Shown in pieces: positions 27,111 through 35,989 of a stretch of 64,000 bases of DNA. The position numbers and the translations under genes were made by a program. Where the stretch lies: NCBI GenBank assembly GCA_022425485.1, contig JAKMFL010000057.1, positions 1 to 64,000 of the forward strand, given 5' to 3'. The notes beneath the pieces are model-generated. The model worked only from the letters and a program-made list of their open reading frames with translations. It ran no database searches and had not been told where the DNA came from. The stretch comes from Alphaproteobacteria bacterium (GTDB taxonomy: Bacteria; Pseudomonadota; Alphaproteobacteria; Puniceispirillales; Puniceispirillaceae). The first letter of the stretch is position 1. Every line of letters begins with the position of its first letter.

Positions 27111-28442
27111 ATGAGACTGCTTCCACCTTCCCGTATTTTAATAATTTTATTCGGCTATGTTTCGCGCTTGCTATCGGTTTTATACAAAACAGATCTGCGT
27201 ATGGCGGCTATTTGTGCCATGAGTTTCATCGTACTATCCGCACATGCAGTAGAGGCCAATCAGCGCGTATCCGTTGTTGCATTGGTAAATGGCGAGCCTA
27301 TCACGAGCCTTGATCTTGAAAACAGAATGAAATTTTTACGGCTTTTAAGTAATCTTGAAATGGATGAAGCAGATTTCAGAGCGGATACCTTACAAAAATT
27401 AGTCGTTGAAAAGATAAAGCTACAAGCCGCTAAAGAGCAGCTTTCCCAATATATTGGTGAAGCAAGCAGCACCGCACGCCAACTTATCGACCGTAATTTT
27501 ACCAGAGATGGCAAAGCTGGCAGCCAAATCCTTAGTGAAATTGGTATTTCCACTACTACAGTAACTGAGCAATATGTTGCAGATATTTTATGGGGAAATG
27601 CTTTACGTATTCGCTTTCCACGACAATTTGAGAATTTAGAAAATCTTGCCGAATTAGAACTGGAACGGTTGAAAAAGGCACAGAATGAACCTCAAATCAA
27701 GCTAAGGGAAATTCTGCTTCAACCCAATCCAAAGCGCCCATTAGACAAAACGACCCAGCTAGCAGATAAGATTGTCGGCGCATTGAAAAAAAACTCTGAC
27801 TTTACCAGTATCGCATCACAATATTCAGAGGCCGCAACAGCCGCACAAGGCGGCCGGGTGAACTGGATGCTTGTCTCTCAATTGCCAGCCCCACTACGCC
27901 AGCCCTTAATAGAGGCGGAAACAAATGCGATTATTGGGCCTTTAGAGTTTGAAGGTAGGATTTATATTTTGAAAAAAGATGGGTTTCGTGAATATGGCTT
28001 ATCTGACCCAACCGCAGCCAGCCTTACACTCGTCAGAGCTATCCTGCCTTTGCTCGCAGATGCGTCGAGGGAAGAAAGGACAGCCGCAACGAAACAGATT
28101 GCCGCCCAAACCGCTGACCTTCAAACCTGCGAGGAGATGGCAAGTTTAAATGAAAATCTAGCTTCTGGCTCTTTGCCCTATCTGAAAGATTTGCAAATAG
28201 GCTCCCTATCGCCGCAACTTCAAAAAATCGTTGCGCCGCTTCAAATTGGGGAAAAAACAAGCCCACTTCCCTTTGCGGAAGGGATGACTGTGTTTATGGT
28301 ATGCGCGCGAAACCAGCCTAAAATAGAATTGCCAGATATTGAAACCTTGAAGCAGGCAGAGTTTGAAAAACTTCTGACGAATATTAGTGGTCGGTATCTT
28401 TTGCGGCTACAGCGCAAAGCCGTCATCGATTATCGCAGTTAA
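27111..28442 (+). CDS. surA: Periplasmic chaperone and peptidyl-prolyl isomerase SurA
   Basis: SurA folds outer-membrane proteins; its place after lptFG fits an envelope-assembly operon. The export signal is around residues 31-52 (MAAICAMSFIVLSAHAVEA). A SurA N-domain follows (ALVNGEPITSLDLENRM), then a parvulin domain near residues 200-300 (KLREILLQPN, SEAATAAQGGRVNW). A second parvulin-like region is poorly conserved. The start is uncertain: ATG 27111 has AGGA upstream, while ATG 27201 would place a normal signal peptide at the very N-terminus. Confidence 0.88.
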   Translation: MRLLPPSRILIILFGYVSRLLSVLYKTDLRMAAICAMSFIVLSAHAVEANQRVSVVALVNGEPITSLDLENRMKFLRLLSNLEMDEADFRADTLQKLVVEKIKLQAAKEQLSQYIGEASSTARQLIDRNFTRDGKAGSQILSEIGISTTTVTEQYVADILWGNALRIRFPRQFENLENLAELELERLKKAQNEPQIKLREILLQPNPKRPLDKTTQLADKIVGALKKNSDFTSIASQYSEAATAAQGGRVNWMLVSQLPAPLRQPLIEAETNAIIGPLEFEGRIYILKKDGFREYGLSDPTAASLTLVRAILPLLADASREERTAATKQIAAQTADLQTCEEMASLNENLASGSLPYLKDLQIGSLSPQLQKIVAPLQIGEKTSPLPFAEGMTVFMVCARNQPKIELPDIETLKQAEFEKLLTNISGRYLLRLQRKAVIDYRS

Positions 28443-28458
28443 TTTCAAAGGCAATATT

Positions 28459-29490
28459 GTGTCAGAACCTGTTTTACATCAGCAGCCTTTTACAAATATA
28501 CAGACGCTAAAACCGCTAATATTGACCCCGGGCGATCCAGCTGGCATTGGCCCGGAGATTAGCCTAAGGGCATGGCTAGCGGGCAGCCATAACATAGTTT
28601 TGCAAGGCGATATAAGCTATTTTCGTGAAATTGCAGATAAGGCCAAACTCGCTATTAATTTTGCAGAATATGACGCGCAGAGCTTTGCAGGTAATCGAGA
28701 TACTAATTGCCATGTTTTACATACCCCTTGGCCTGTGCCCCCAAAGCTAGGTACCCCAGATGCGGCGAATGCTGGCCAGATAATCACTGCAATCGAGCAA
28801 GGGGTGGCAGGCGTAAAAAAGGGGCAGTTTTCTGCACTTGTAACCAACCCCATCGCGAAGGATAGTCTCTATCAAGTTGGGTTTGCGTATCCCGGTCATA
28901 CCGAATTTCTTGCCCATTTGGACGGCCATGGAAAACGACCTGTGATGATGCTCGCGAATGCTGAATTGCGGGTAATACCGCTGACCGTTCATATCCCATT
29001 AAGTGAAGTTGAAAGCAGCATAGAGGACGCAGATTTATCTGAAACCTTGCTGATTATCGGGGATGGGCTAAAGCGCTATTTTGGACTTGCTAGGCCACAT
29101 ATTGCGGTTGCTGGGCTTAATCCACATGCTGGCGAAGCAGGCTATTTAGGGCGATTTGAGGTAGATAAGCTTGCACCATTCCTAGCTGATTTTACCCTAG
29201 AAGATGTTCAAATCTCTGGCCCCTATTCAGCTGACAGCCTGTTCCATAAAGAAGCCCGTGATACCTATGATGCTGTTTTATGTATGTATCATGACCAAGC
29301 CCTAATTCCGGTAAAAACAGTCGATTTTTTCAATAGTGTTAATGTTACGCTAGGGTTAGATTTCATCCGCACTTCCCCTGATCATGGTACGGCATTCGAC
29401 AGGGCTGCTAGGTTAAATGCACGCCCTGATAGCCTGATAGCTGCTATCAAACTTGCTGAAAATATGGCGCTTAACGCACATGGAAACTGA
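28459..29490 (+). CDS. pdxA: 4-hydroxythreonine-4-phosphate dehydrogenase
   Basis: PdxA acts in DXP-dependent pyridoxal phosphate synthesis. The 343-residue protein has TPGDPAGIGPEI near residue 25, zinc-binding His in PGHTEFLAHL, GLNPHAGEAGYLG, and MYHDQALIPVKT. The chosen start is GTG 28459, preceded by AAAGGC; an upstream in-frame ATG inside surA adds 24 residues unlike the family. It overlaps rsmA by 11 bp. The surA-pdxA-rsmA order is widely conserved. Confidence 0.95.
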   Translation: MSEPVLHQQPFTNIQTLKPLILTPGDPAGIGPEISLRAWLAGSHNIVLQGDISYFREIADKAKLAINFAEYDAQSFAGNRDTNCHVLHTPWPVPPKLGTPDAANAGQIITAIEQGVAGVKKGQFSALVTNPIAKDSLYQVGFAYPGHTEFLAHLDGHGKRPVMMLANAELRVIPLTVHIPLSEVESSIEDADLSETLLIIGDGLKRYFGLARPHIAVAGLNPHAGEAGYLGRFEVDKLAPFLADFTLEDVQISGPYSADSLFHKEARDTYDAVLCMYHDQALIPVKTVDFFNSVNVTLGLDFIRTSPDHGTAFDRAARLNARPDSLIAAIKLAENMALNAHGN

Positions 29491-30346
29491 TAGCAAAACC
29501 AAATCCATCCAACAGGCCGTAATGGCTTTGCCCCTTTTACGGGATTTAGTACAGGCAGCGGATTTGAAAGCACGCAAATCGCTTGGGCAGAACTTCCTTT
29601 TTGATTTAAACCTTACCTCAAAAATAGCGCGAGCGGGCACGCCTTTTGCCAACACTGTTATAGAAATAGGCCCGGGGCCCGGCGGGTTAACCCGCGCTCT
29701 GCTCCTAGAGGGGGCAAAACAAGTTATTGCAGTAGAAAAAGACCGGCGCGTTATTGGTTTTCTTGAACATCTGGTTACAGCAGCAGACGGAAGATTAAGC
29801 GTTATTGAGGCAGATGCGCTAGCTAAGCCAGTTTGGGATCTTGGTGCCGCACCACGCCAAATCATTGCCAATTTACCCTATAATATTGCCACCACTTTGC
29901 TATTGCAGTGGCTAGAGCATGCCGCTTCATTTACTTCCTTCATTTTGATGTTTCAAAAGGAAGTGGCCATGCGTATTACTGCCAGCCCCGGGGATTCAGC
30001 CTATGGGCGGCTATCTATTATCACCCAATGGCGGGCAGAAGCGGATACTATATTTGATATTCCGCCTGAAGCCTTTATACCGCCGCCAAAGATCACCTCA
30101 ACCGTGGTGCGCCTTATCCCCCGCGCCAAGCCTTTGGCAGACTGCCAACAAGCCGATCTTGAAAAGGTGACGGCAATAGCCTTTGGCCAACGACGGAAAA
30201 TGCTGCGGGCTTCCTTTAAAAAATATGGTGGGGCAGCTTTTATTGAAGAGGCTGGATTAGAGCCATCTAGCCGCCCACAAGAAGTGCCGATAGAAGGGTT
30301 TTGTGCTCTCGCACGCCTTTTTCACCAACATCAAAAAACACGCTAG
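29480..30346 (+). CDS. rsmA: 16S rRNA adenine dimethyltransferase
   Basis: RsmA (KsgA) dimethylates two adjacent adenines near the 3' end of 16S rRNA. The 288-residue protein shows KSLGQNFLFD, the SAM-binding IEIGPGPGGLTRALL, the NLPYNIAT catalytic motif and FIPPPKITSTVV. ATG 29480 lies within the end of pdxA. Its 3' end overlaps the convergent gmk stop by 4 bp. Confidence 0.97.
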   Translation: METDSKTKSIQQAVMALPLLRDLVQAADLKARKSLGQNFLFDLNLTSKIARAGTPFANTVIEIGPGPGGLTRALLLEGAKQVIAVEKDRRVIGFLEHLVTAADGRLSVIEADALAKPVWDLGAAPRQIIANLPYNIATTLLLQWLEHAASFTSFILMFQKEVAMRITASPGDSAYGRLSIITQWRAEADTIFDIPPEAFIPPPKITSTVVRLIPRAKPLADCQQADLEKVTAIAFGQRRKMLRASFKKYGGAAFIEEAGLEPSSRPQEVPIEGFCALARLFHQHQKTR

Positions 30347-30975
30347 TTGCTTGTAGTAGCCCGTAGCTGTTTGACAAAATCGCTTAACCCTTGCTGGCGG
30401 TCAATACGCAAGCGTTCTGCATCTAGGATTGTTTGCACTGCCGCTACAGATTGTGCCAAATCATGATTAATAATAACATAATCATATTCAGGATAATGGC
30501 TCATCTCATCTGCTGCTTTTGCCATCCGGCGTGCCACCACCTCAGCAGTATCCTGCGCTCTGCTCAAAAGCCGCCGCTCTAACTCTGCCGTTGAAGGCGG
30601 AAGCACAAAAATTGAAACCAAATCCTGCCGCGCACGCGCTTTGATCTGTTGTGTGCCCTGCCAGTCAATATCAAACAGCACATCTTGGCCTTCTTCCAAA
30701 ACCTTATTCACCGCCTCGGCTGGCGTGCCATAATGATGGTCAAACACTTCTGCATATTCCAAAAAATACCCTTGATTGATTTTAGTCTTGAAAGCTGTTT
30801 CATCCATGAAGAAATAGTCTTTTCCTTCAACTTCGCCGGGCCGGCGGCGCCGCGTTGTAGCCGATACCGACATGGTCAGCTGGCTGTCCTGTTTCAACAA
30901 CGCCTTTGCAATAGACGTTTTTCCTGCACCAGAAGGAGAGGACAGCACAAGCATAAGGCCTCGACGTTTAATCAT
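30343..30975 (-). CDS. gmk: Guanylate kinase
   Basis: Gmk phosphorylates GMP to GDP. The 210-residue protein has the P-loop SSPSGAGKTSIA, the GMP-binding SATTRRRRPGEVEGKDYFF segment and the DIDWQGTQQIKAR motif. It is the last gene of a minus-strand run from fabD. The whole 74-bp spacer from mltG is made of 14-bp repeats, and its own ATG appears to be derived from a repeat unit. Confidence 0.97.
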   Translation of the reverse strand: MIKRRGLMLVLSSPSGAGKTSIAKALLKQDSQLTMSVSATTRRRRPGEVEGKDYFFMDETAFKTKINQGYFLEYAEVFDHHYGTPAEAVNKVLEEGQDVLFDIDWQGTQQIKARARQDLVSIFVLPPSTAELERRLLSRAQDTAEVVARRMAKAADEMSHYPEYDYVIINHDLAQSVAAVQTILDAERLRIDRQQGLSDFVKQLRATTSN

Positions 30976-31056
30976 TTTAATTTGTCCATCTCAAGTTGCC
31001 CGTTTTAATTTGTCCGTTTTAATTGGGCCGTTTTAATTGGCCCGTTTAATTAGTCT
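30973..31056 (-). repeat. 14-bp repeat array spanning the mltG-gmk junction
   Basis: On the minus strand, successive 14-bp units follow the model AATTAAAACGGNCA from the mltG stop to the gmk start. Three or four units are nearly identical (plus-strand 31001-31042). One is diverged (10 of 14 bases). The last reads AATTAAAATG, where the ATG is the gmk start. The mltG TAA lies in the first unit. The spacer is therefore entirely repeat-derived. Confidence 0.88.
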
Positions 31057-32072
31057 GGTGATTTTAATTTTCTATATGTTCGGACATTCCGGTTATGGGC
31101 GTCCAGTGTTTTTGCAAAATTATGCCCCCCCTTGCCATCCGCTACAAAATACAAATACTTTGTTACCTCTGGATTGGCGGCAGCTTGCAAGGCATCTGCA
31201 CCCGGGTTCGCAATAGGGCCAATAGGAAGCCCCCGCATCCGGTAGGTGTTCCAGCTATGGGGGTTATTCAAATCTTTTTTTGTTAATTGTGTAGGCAAAG
31301 CAGCATCCCGCACCAAACCATAAGCCACTGTAGGGTCAGATTGCAGGCGCATTTTCTTGCGAAGCCGATTCACGAAAACCCCGCTAACCAGCCTACGTTC
31401 ACCCGCGCGGCCAGTTTCCTTCTCGATGATTGAAGCCATTATCAGCAGGTCACGCGGCGATTTATAGGGCAGGTTTTCCCGGCGCTCTGCCCAAATTTGC
31501 GCAAGCGTTATTTCCATTTTTTCCTGCATCGTTGCGAGTATCTCGCGCCTATCCATGCCTTTGGTATAGTAATAAGTGTCAGGGAAAACACTGCCCTCAG
31601 GAGGGGGGCGCAAAATAACTGAGCGAAGACCCTCAGCCTCATTCAAGGCCAGCATTACATCATAGCTACGCCACCCTTCGATAATGGTTATCCGCCGCTG
31701 ATAGGTTTTACCGCTATTTAATAAGGCAATAATTTGGGAAAGGCTTGCTCCGGCAGGGATTTTATATTCGCCAGCACGTGGCCGAAATCCGTCAGGTTCT
31801 AGAAATACCACAATATCTAGATGCAGGGGGTGCGATATTACGCCTGCTTGCTGCAATTTATGCTTAATAGCAAATCGCCCATCCCCGCGCTCAATATCTA
31901 TCAGTATCGCTGTTGTGTGCGGGCCTTGCTGATTGCGCAGGCTATCTGCAAATAAATACCCTGCCAACGCGGCGACAATTGCTAGCATTGCACTTATAAT
32001 GGCAAGCCGAAGGATAAAACGTTTTAATCGTGAGGGTTTGACTTCAGAAGATGCGGTTTCCGGCGCACGCAC
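31050..32072 (-). CDS. mltG: Endolytic murein transglycosylase MltG
   Basis: MltG cleaves nascent glycan strands and is thought to terminate peptidoglycan polymerisation. The 340-residue protein has one N-terminal membrane helix (LRLAIISAMLAIVAALAGYLF), a LysM-like region with EYKIPAGASLSQII, and the YceG catalytic domain with Glu in ASIIEKETGRAGE and LQSDPTVAYGL. The start is GTG, overlapping the fabF stop TAG by one base, which implies translational coupling. Confidence 0.95.
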   Translation of the reverse strand: MRAPETASSEVKPSRLKRFILRLAIISAMLAIVAALAGYLFADSLRNQQGPHTTAILIDIERGDGRFAIKHKLQQAGVISHPLHLDIVVFLEPDGFRPRAGEYKIPAGASLSQIIALLNSGKTYQRRITIIEGWRSYDVMLALNEAEGLRSVILRPPPEGSVFPDTYYYTKGMDRREILATMQEKMEITLAQIWAERRENLPYKSPRDLLIMASIIEKETGRAGERRLVSGVFVNRLRKKMRLQSDPTVAYGLVRDAALPTQLTKKDLNNPHSWNTYRMRGLPIGPIANPGADALQAAANPEVTKYLYFVADGKGGHNFAKTLDAHNRNVRTYRKLKSPD

Positions 32073-33334
32073 TAGTCAACTTTGCCTATGATGAGGGACG
32101 CATTCGTGCCGCCAAATCCAAAAGAGTTTGACATCGCATTACGCACTTCGCGTTTCTTTGCCTTTAGGGGCACCAGATCAAGCCCGTCCAAAGCGGGCTC
32201 AGGATCATGCAAATTCAGCGTTGGCGGCACCACATCCTCTGCCACTGATAGGGTAGAGAAAATAGCCTCAATAGCACCAGCTGCGCCCAATAAATGACCG
32301 GTTGCGCTCTTTGTAGAGGACATAGAGATATTCGTGTTATCGCTGCCTAGAAGCCGCCGCACCGCATTCGCCTCAATAACATCCCCTAATGGGGTAGAGG
32401 TGCCATGCGCATTGATATAATCAATTTTATCGACATCCAGCTTCGCACGGCTCAAGGCTGCTGCCATCGCGCGGTAACCGCCATTCCCATCTTCGGCAGG
32501 GGCGGTAATGTGATAAGCGTCCCCTGACAGCCCATAGCCTTTCACTTCACCATAGATCTTTGCGCCTCTGGCCTTTGCATGCTCATATTCTTCGAGCACC
32601 AATGCCCCTGCGCCCTCACCCATTACAAATCCGTCTCGGCCGGTATCATAGGGGCGTGAAGCTACCTCTGGGGTGTCATTGTAACTCGTAGACAGCGCAC
32701 GCGCGGCAGCAAATCCCGCAATACCTAGACGGCAAACAGCAGCCTCTGCGCCGCCCGCCAGCATTACATCTGCATCATCAAAAGCGATAAGACGCGCAGC
32801 ATCACCAACCGCATGCGCCCCTGTTGAACAGGCCGTAACCACCGCATGATTGGGGCCACGATAGCCATAGCGAATTGATATTTGACCAGAAATTAGATTT
32901 ATCAAAGCAGAGGGAATAAAGAACGGACTGACACGGCGCGGCCCGCGTGCATTTAAAAGCTCGCTAGTCTCTACGATAGTTTGCAAACCGCCAATACCAG
33001 AGCCCATCATCACGCCCGAGCGATCTTGCCCTGCAATATCTTCAGGCTTCCAGCCGGAATCTTCTACCGCTTCCACACCTGCAACAATGCCAAGCTGAAT
33101 AAAACGGTCAAGCTTGCGCTGCTCTTTTGGCTCTATGAAATCATCCATATTCAGCGCACCAACGCGCTGATCTTGCGGGACCTGTCCAGCTATCTGACAA
33201 GCTAGATCGTCAATCTCAAACCCAGTGATCCGGTCAATACCGCTTTGCGCATTTAGCAGGCTGTCCCAATTATGTTTCAGCCCCGCACCTAGCGGTGACA
33301 CAATACCCATGCCTGTTATCACAACACGCCGCAT
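32072..33334 (-). CDS. fabF: 3-oxoacyl-[acyl-carrier-protein] synthase II
   Basis: FabF elongates acyl-ACP by condensation with malonyl-ACP. The 420-residue thiolase-fold protein has the nucleophile in TACSTGAH, the two catalytic His in NAHGTSTPLGD and TGHLLGAAG, and a C-terminal SNSFGFGGTNAS. It follows acpP by 111 bp, a gap that contains a hairpin terminator candidate, and is coupled to mltG by a one-base overlap. Confidence 0.97.
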   Translation of the reverse strand: MRRVVITGMGIVSPLGAGLKHNWDSLLNAQSGIDRITGFEIDDLACQIAGQVPQDQRVGALNMDDFIEPKEQRKLDRFIQLGIVAGVEAVEDSGWKPEDIAGQDRSGVMMGSGIGGLQTIVETSELLNARGPRRVSPFFIPSALINLISGQISIRYGYRGPNHAVVTACSTGAHAVGDAARLIAFDDADVMLAGGAEAAVCRLGIAGFAAARALSTSYNDTPEVASRPYDTGRDGFVMGEGAGALVLEEYEHAKARGAKIYGEVKGYGLSGDAYHITAPAEDGNGGYRAMAAALSRAKLDVDKIDYINAHGTSTPLGDVIEANAVRRLLGSDNTNISMSSTKSATGHLLGAAGAIEAIFSTLSVAEDVVPPTLNLHDPEPALDGLDLVPLKAKKREVRNAMSNSFGFGGTNASLIIGKVD

Positions 33335-33366
33335 ATCACCCTCACTCCGCTTCTAGTACCGCTAAA

Positions 33367-33433
33367 GAAAAACGCCCTCTGCCAAAGCATTGCATTAGTA
33401 TACCATACCGATGCCGCAGGCGCAGGGCGTTTT
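33367..33433 (-). terminator. Possible terminator or attenuator between acpP and fabF
   Basis: On the minus strand AAAACGCCCT pairs with AGGGCGTTTTT around a loop of about 45 bases, and the right arm ends in a T run followed by CTTT. The long loop makes it weaker than a standard terminator. It could reduce readthrough into fabF so that acpP mRNA is more abundant. Confidence 0.5.
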
Positions 33434-33445
33434 ACATGCTTTGAA

Positions 33446-33682
33446 TTAAGCCGCGTTTTCCTGAAGAAAATCAACAGCGTCTTTAACTGTCAGAATTTTT
33501 TCAGCAGCGTCATCAGGGATTTCACAACCGAATTCTTCTTCAAAAGCCATAACCAACTCAACGGTATCAAGACTATCTGCGCCTAAATCATCAATAAAGG
33601 ATGCGCCTTCGATAACCTTATCACCGTCCACGCCAAGATGTTCAACAACGATGCCTTTTACGCGATCTGCAATATCACTCAT
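33446..33682 (-). CDS. acpP: Acyl carrier protein
   Basis: The 78-residue acidic protein carries the phosphopantetheine attachment Ser in [16 protein letters not shown] near residue 37. It begins [17 protein letters not shown]. It is the carrier for fatty-acid synthesis and lies between fabG and fabF. The 301-bp spacer from fabG is unusually long and repeat-rich, so a promoter of its own is likely there. AAGGAAG-like sequence precedes the ATG. Confidence 0.97.
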   Translation of the reverse strand: MSDIADRVKGIVVEHLGVDGDKVIEGASFIDDLGADSLDTVELVMAFEEEFGCEIPDDAAEKILTVKDAVDFLQENAA

Positions 33683-33983
33683 TTTTATCTTCCTTAAAAG
33701 CTTAAGCGGAACCAGTTAAACTGGCACTCTGCCCATCAGTTTCGCAGGGGATATCATAGATGCCATCAGAATACCAGTCAAAAATACTACCACAAAAAAC
33801 CTCGTAATACAGTTTTTCGATAGGGGCTAAAAATTCCCCAAAAAATCCGCTAGCAGTACACTGGGCAATTCACTGGGCAATTCACTGGGCAGTTTAGCTG
33901 GCAATAAATTCCAGCCATATTACAGCATGGCCATATTACAGCATAGCCAAATTAGAGCACAGCCATATTACAGCATGGCCATA
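33683..33983 (-). other. 301-bp fabG-acpP spacer, probably with the acpP promoter
   Basis: About half of this non-coding region is tandem repeats: 16-bp units next to fabG and 12-bp units in the middle. The remaining acpP-proximal 150 bp is A/T-rich and presumably contains the acpP promoter, though I see no clear -35/-10 pair. No open frame or RNA gene is supported. Confidence 0.6.
33859..33894. repeat. 12-bp tandem repeat, three copies
   Basis: CACTGGGCAATT occurs three times head to tail, with one base changed in the third copy (CACTGGGCAGTT). It is non-coding, in the fabG-acpP spacer. Confidence 0.95.
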
Positions 33984-33995
33984 TTACAGCATAGC
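33916..33995. repeat. 16-bp tandem repeat, five copies, including the fabG stop
   Basis: Plus-strand units CATATTACAGCATGGC and CATATTACAGCATAGC alternate, with one diverged copy in the middle (33948-33963). The fifth unit contains the fabG stop codon (minus-strand TAA at 33986-33984). The other four lie downstream, each repeating CTGTAA, so the gene end has been copied four times into the untranslated region. Confidence 0.95.
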
Positions 33996-34721
33996 CATCC
34001 CGCCATTTACATGCAAGGTTGACCCCGTTACGTAGCCCGCCTCATTACTTGCAAGATACAAAGCGGCGGCGGCAATTTCATCGCCCTGCCCTAAACGACC
34101 AGCAGGCACATTCACCAGCAGCTTATCTTTTTGCTCATCAGTTAGCGCGTCTGTCATTGGCGTTTCAATAAAGCCGGGCGCAATCACATTTACGGTAATG
34201 CCGCGACTTGCCACCTCTGCTGCCAGTGATTTGCTAAAACCAATCATCCCTGCTTTAGACGCCGCATAGTTTGTTTGGCCGGGATTGCCCGTAACCCCAA
34301 CAATAGAGGATATAGAAATAATCCGGCCCCAACGCGCCTTCATCATTGCCCGCATAGCATTTCGGCAAAGTAGCATACTCGCTGTCATATTGACTTCCAG
34401 TACATCATCCCATTCTGCATCTTTCATACGCATAAACAAATTATCTCTCGTGATGCCAGCATTATTCACCAGAATATCAACTGAGCCTGCCATGTCTGCC
34501 GCACTGGATATCATAGAGGAGACGGCCTCGCGGTCTGATAAATTGGCGGTTAGTACATGGGCGCCGTTGCCTAGCTCTGCTCTGAGGCTTTCCAGTTTTT
34601 CTGCCCGCGTGCCATGCAATACCACCTGCGCGCCTCTAGCGTGCAAAGCGCGTGCAATAGCACTTCCGATACCGCCGCTTGCACCAGTGATAAGAGCCGA
34701 TTTTCCGGTTAGATCAAACAT
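33984..34721 (-). CDS. fabG: 3-oxoacyl-[acyl-carrier-protein] reductase
   Basis: FabG is the NADPH-dependent reductase of fatty-acid elongation. The 245-residue SDR has ITGASGGIGSAIA, NNAGIT, the catalytic Ser in ISISSIVG and Tyr/Lys in NYAASKAG, and ends in GGMAML. Two adjacent ATGs (34724, 34721) follow GGGGAAG; the second has better spacing. It lies 41 bp after fabD. Unlike the two atypical SDRs elsewhere in the window, all catalytic residues are present. Confidence 0.96.
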   Translation of the reverse strand: MFDLTGKSALITGASGGIGSAIARALHARGAQVVLHGTRAEKLESLRAELGNGAHVLTANLSDREAVSSMISSAADMAGSVDILVNNAGITRDNLFMRMKDAEWDDVLEVNMTASMLLCRNAMRAMMKARWGRIISISSIVGVTGNPGQTNYAASKAGMIGFSKSLAAEVASRGITVNVIAPGFIETPMTDALTDEQKDKLLVNVPAGRLGQGDEIAAAALYLASNEAGYVTGSTLHVNGGMAML

Positions 34722-34765
34722 CATTTCTTCCCCTTTTGAAGTTAGCCTTGCTAGCAAGCTATTCT

Positions 34766-35707
34766 TTAAAGATTAAAGGCCTTTTGGATATCTTCTAGCG
34801 TATCAACAGAAAGAATTTCTGCCTCTGGTGCCGCCCGCTTGGCAAGCCCTGACAAGACTTTTCCCGTGCCCAGCTCTAGGAAGCGGGTTACGCCATTAGC
34901 CACCATAAATTCCATTGTTTCGCGCCAGCGCACGCGCCCGGTTACCTGCGCAATTAAATTTGCCCGCAACTGCTCGGCACTTGTCTCGGTTGAAGCGGTA
35001 ATATTGCACACAACAGGTACCCGCGCATTTCGCATATTTGTGCTGCCTAGCGCTTCTGCCATCACATCTGCGGCAGGTGCCATCATGGCGCAATGAAAAG
35101 GGGCACTTACGGGCAGCGATATTACCCGGCGCAAGCCCTTATCACGGGCAATTTCCATCGCAGCTTCTACGGCTTTAGTCTCGCCGCTTACCACAATTTG
35201 ACCCGCCGCGTTATCATTGGCAATTTCAACAAGGCCTGTGGGGGATGCTGCTTCTATAACCGCATCAGCAAGTTCAAGATCTGCGCCAAGCAAGGCTGCC
35301 ATTGCGCCTTCGCCTACAGGTACAGCTTTTTGCATAGCCTCACCACGCAAACGAAGGAGCGAGGCTGTGCTTGCCACCTCAATACCCTGCGCCGCGCAAA
35401 GAGCTGAATATTCCCCCAAAGAGTGGCCAGCAACAAAATCACATAAGCTCTCAATCGGCTTGCCCGTCACATCCTCAATTGTCCGCAAGGTTGCAATCGA
35501 GCTTGCAAACAAAGCAGGTTGAGCATTCTGGGTAAGCTGCAATTCATCTGACGGGCCTTCTGCCATCAAACCAGAGAGATTGAAACTCAATATCGCATCA
35601 ATTTCGGCTAAAATATCACGGGCAACTTGGCTTTCTTTAGCCAAAGCTGTTGCCATGCCCGGTGTTTGCGATCCCTGTCCTGGAAATAAAAACGCTGTTT
35701 TTGACAC
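34766..35707 (-). CDS. fabD: Malonyl CoA-acyl carrier protein transacylase
   Basis: FabD loads malonyl units onto ACP. The 313-residue protein begins TAFLFPGQGSQTPGM, has the nucleophile in GHSLGEYSAL, and the catalytic His in SAPFHCAMM. It is first in the fabD-fabG-acpP-fabF-mltG-gmk run. It is divergent from rpsF across 282 bp. Confidence 0.97.
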   Translation of the reverse strand: MSKTAFLFPGQGSQTPGMATALAKESQVARDILAEIDAILSFNLSGLMAEGPSDELQLTQNAQPALFASSIATLRTIEDVTGKPIESLCDFVAGHSLGEYSALCAAQGIEVASTASLLRLRGEAMQKAVPVGEGAMAALLGADLELADAVIEAASPTGLVEIANDNAAGQIVVSGETKAVEAAMEIARDKGLRRVISLPVSAPFHCAMMAPAADVMAEALGSTNMRNARVPVVCNITASTETSAEQLRANLIAQVTGRVRWRETMEFMVANGVTRFLELGTGKVLSGLAKRAAPEAEILSVDTLEDIQKAFNL

Positions 35708-35914
35708 CTTAACCTCTTTCGTTAACCTATATTATCTCAAAAGCAGTGATATCAGAACTATCACCGCCCATATATAGCCATTATCAGCGCGTGCGAATCA
35801 AGACTTGATTTTTACAGCCTTTTGCGGCATAACCCAGCTTCTGTGAAATCGGTTTGATCGCTTGATGGAGCTCAACTTTTCAGCAGGGCGCTTATCAAAC
35901 CTTCATTATCCTTG

Positions 35915-35939
35915 CCAGCTTAACGCCGAAAAGAGCTGG
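35915..35939 (+). promoter_or_regulatory. Candidate S6:S18-binding leader hairpin upstream of rpsF
   Basis: CCAGCT (35915-35920) pairs perfectly with AGCTGG (35934-35939). The 13-base loop contains CCG (TAACGCCGAAAAG). Autoregulatory leaders bound by the S6-S18 complex present a CCG in a hairpin in several bacterial groups, and this one lies 50 bp before rpsF, whose neighbour is rpsR. Sequence and position are seen; function is inferred. Confidence 0.35.
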
Positions 35940-35989
35940 TTCGTCTAAAGCAATTCTGCTTTCAGACAATAAGCCAAAAGGAGACTTAC

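Noticed and set aside
33859..33995. Repeat arrays considered as CRISPR
   Set aside because: Units are 12 and 16 bp and abut without unique spacers; no cas genes are near.
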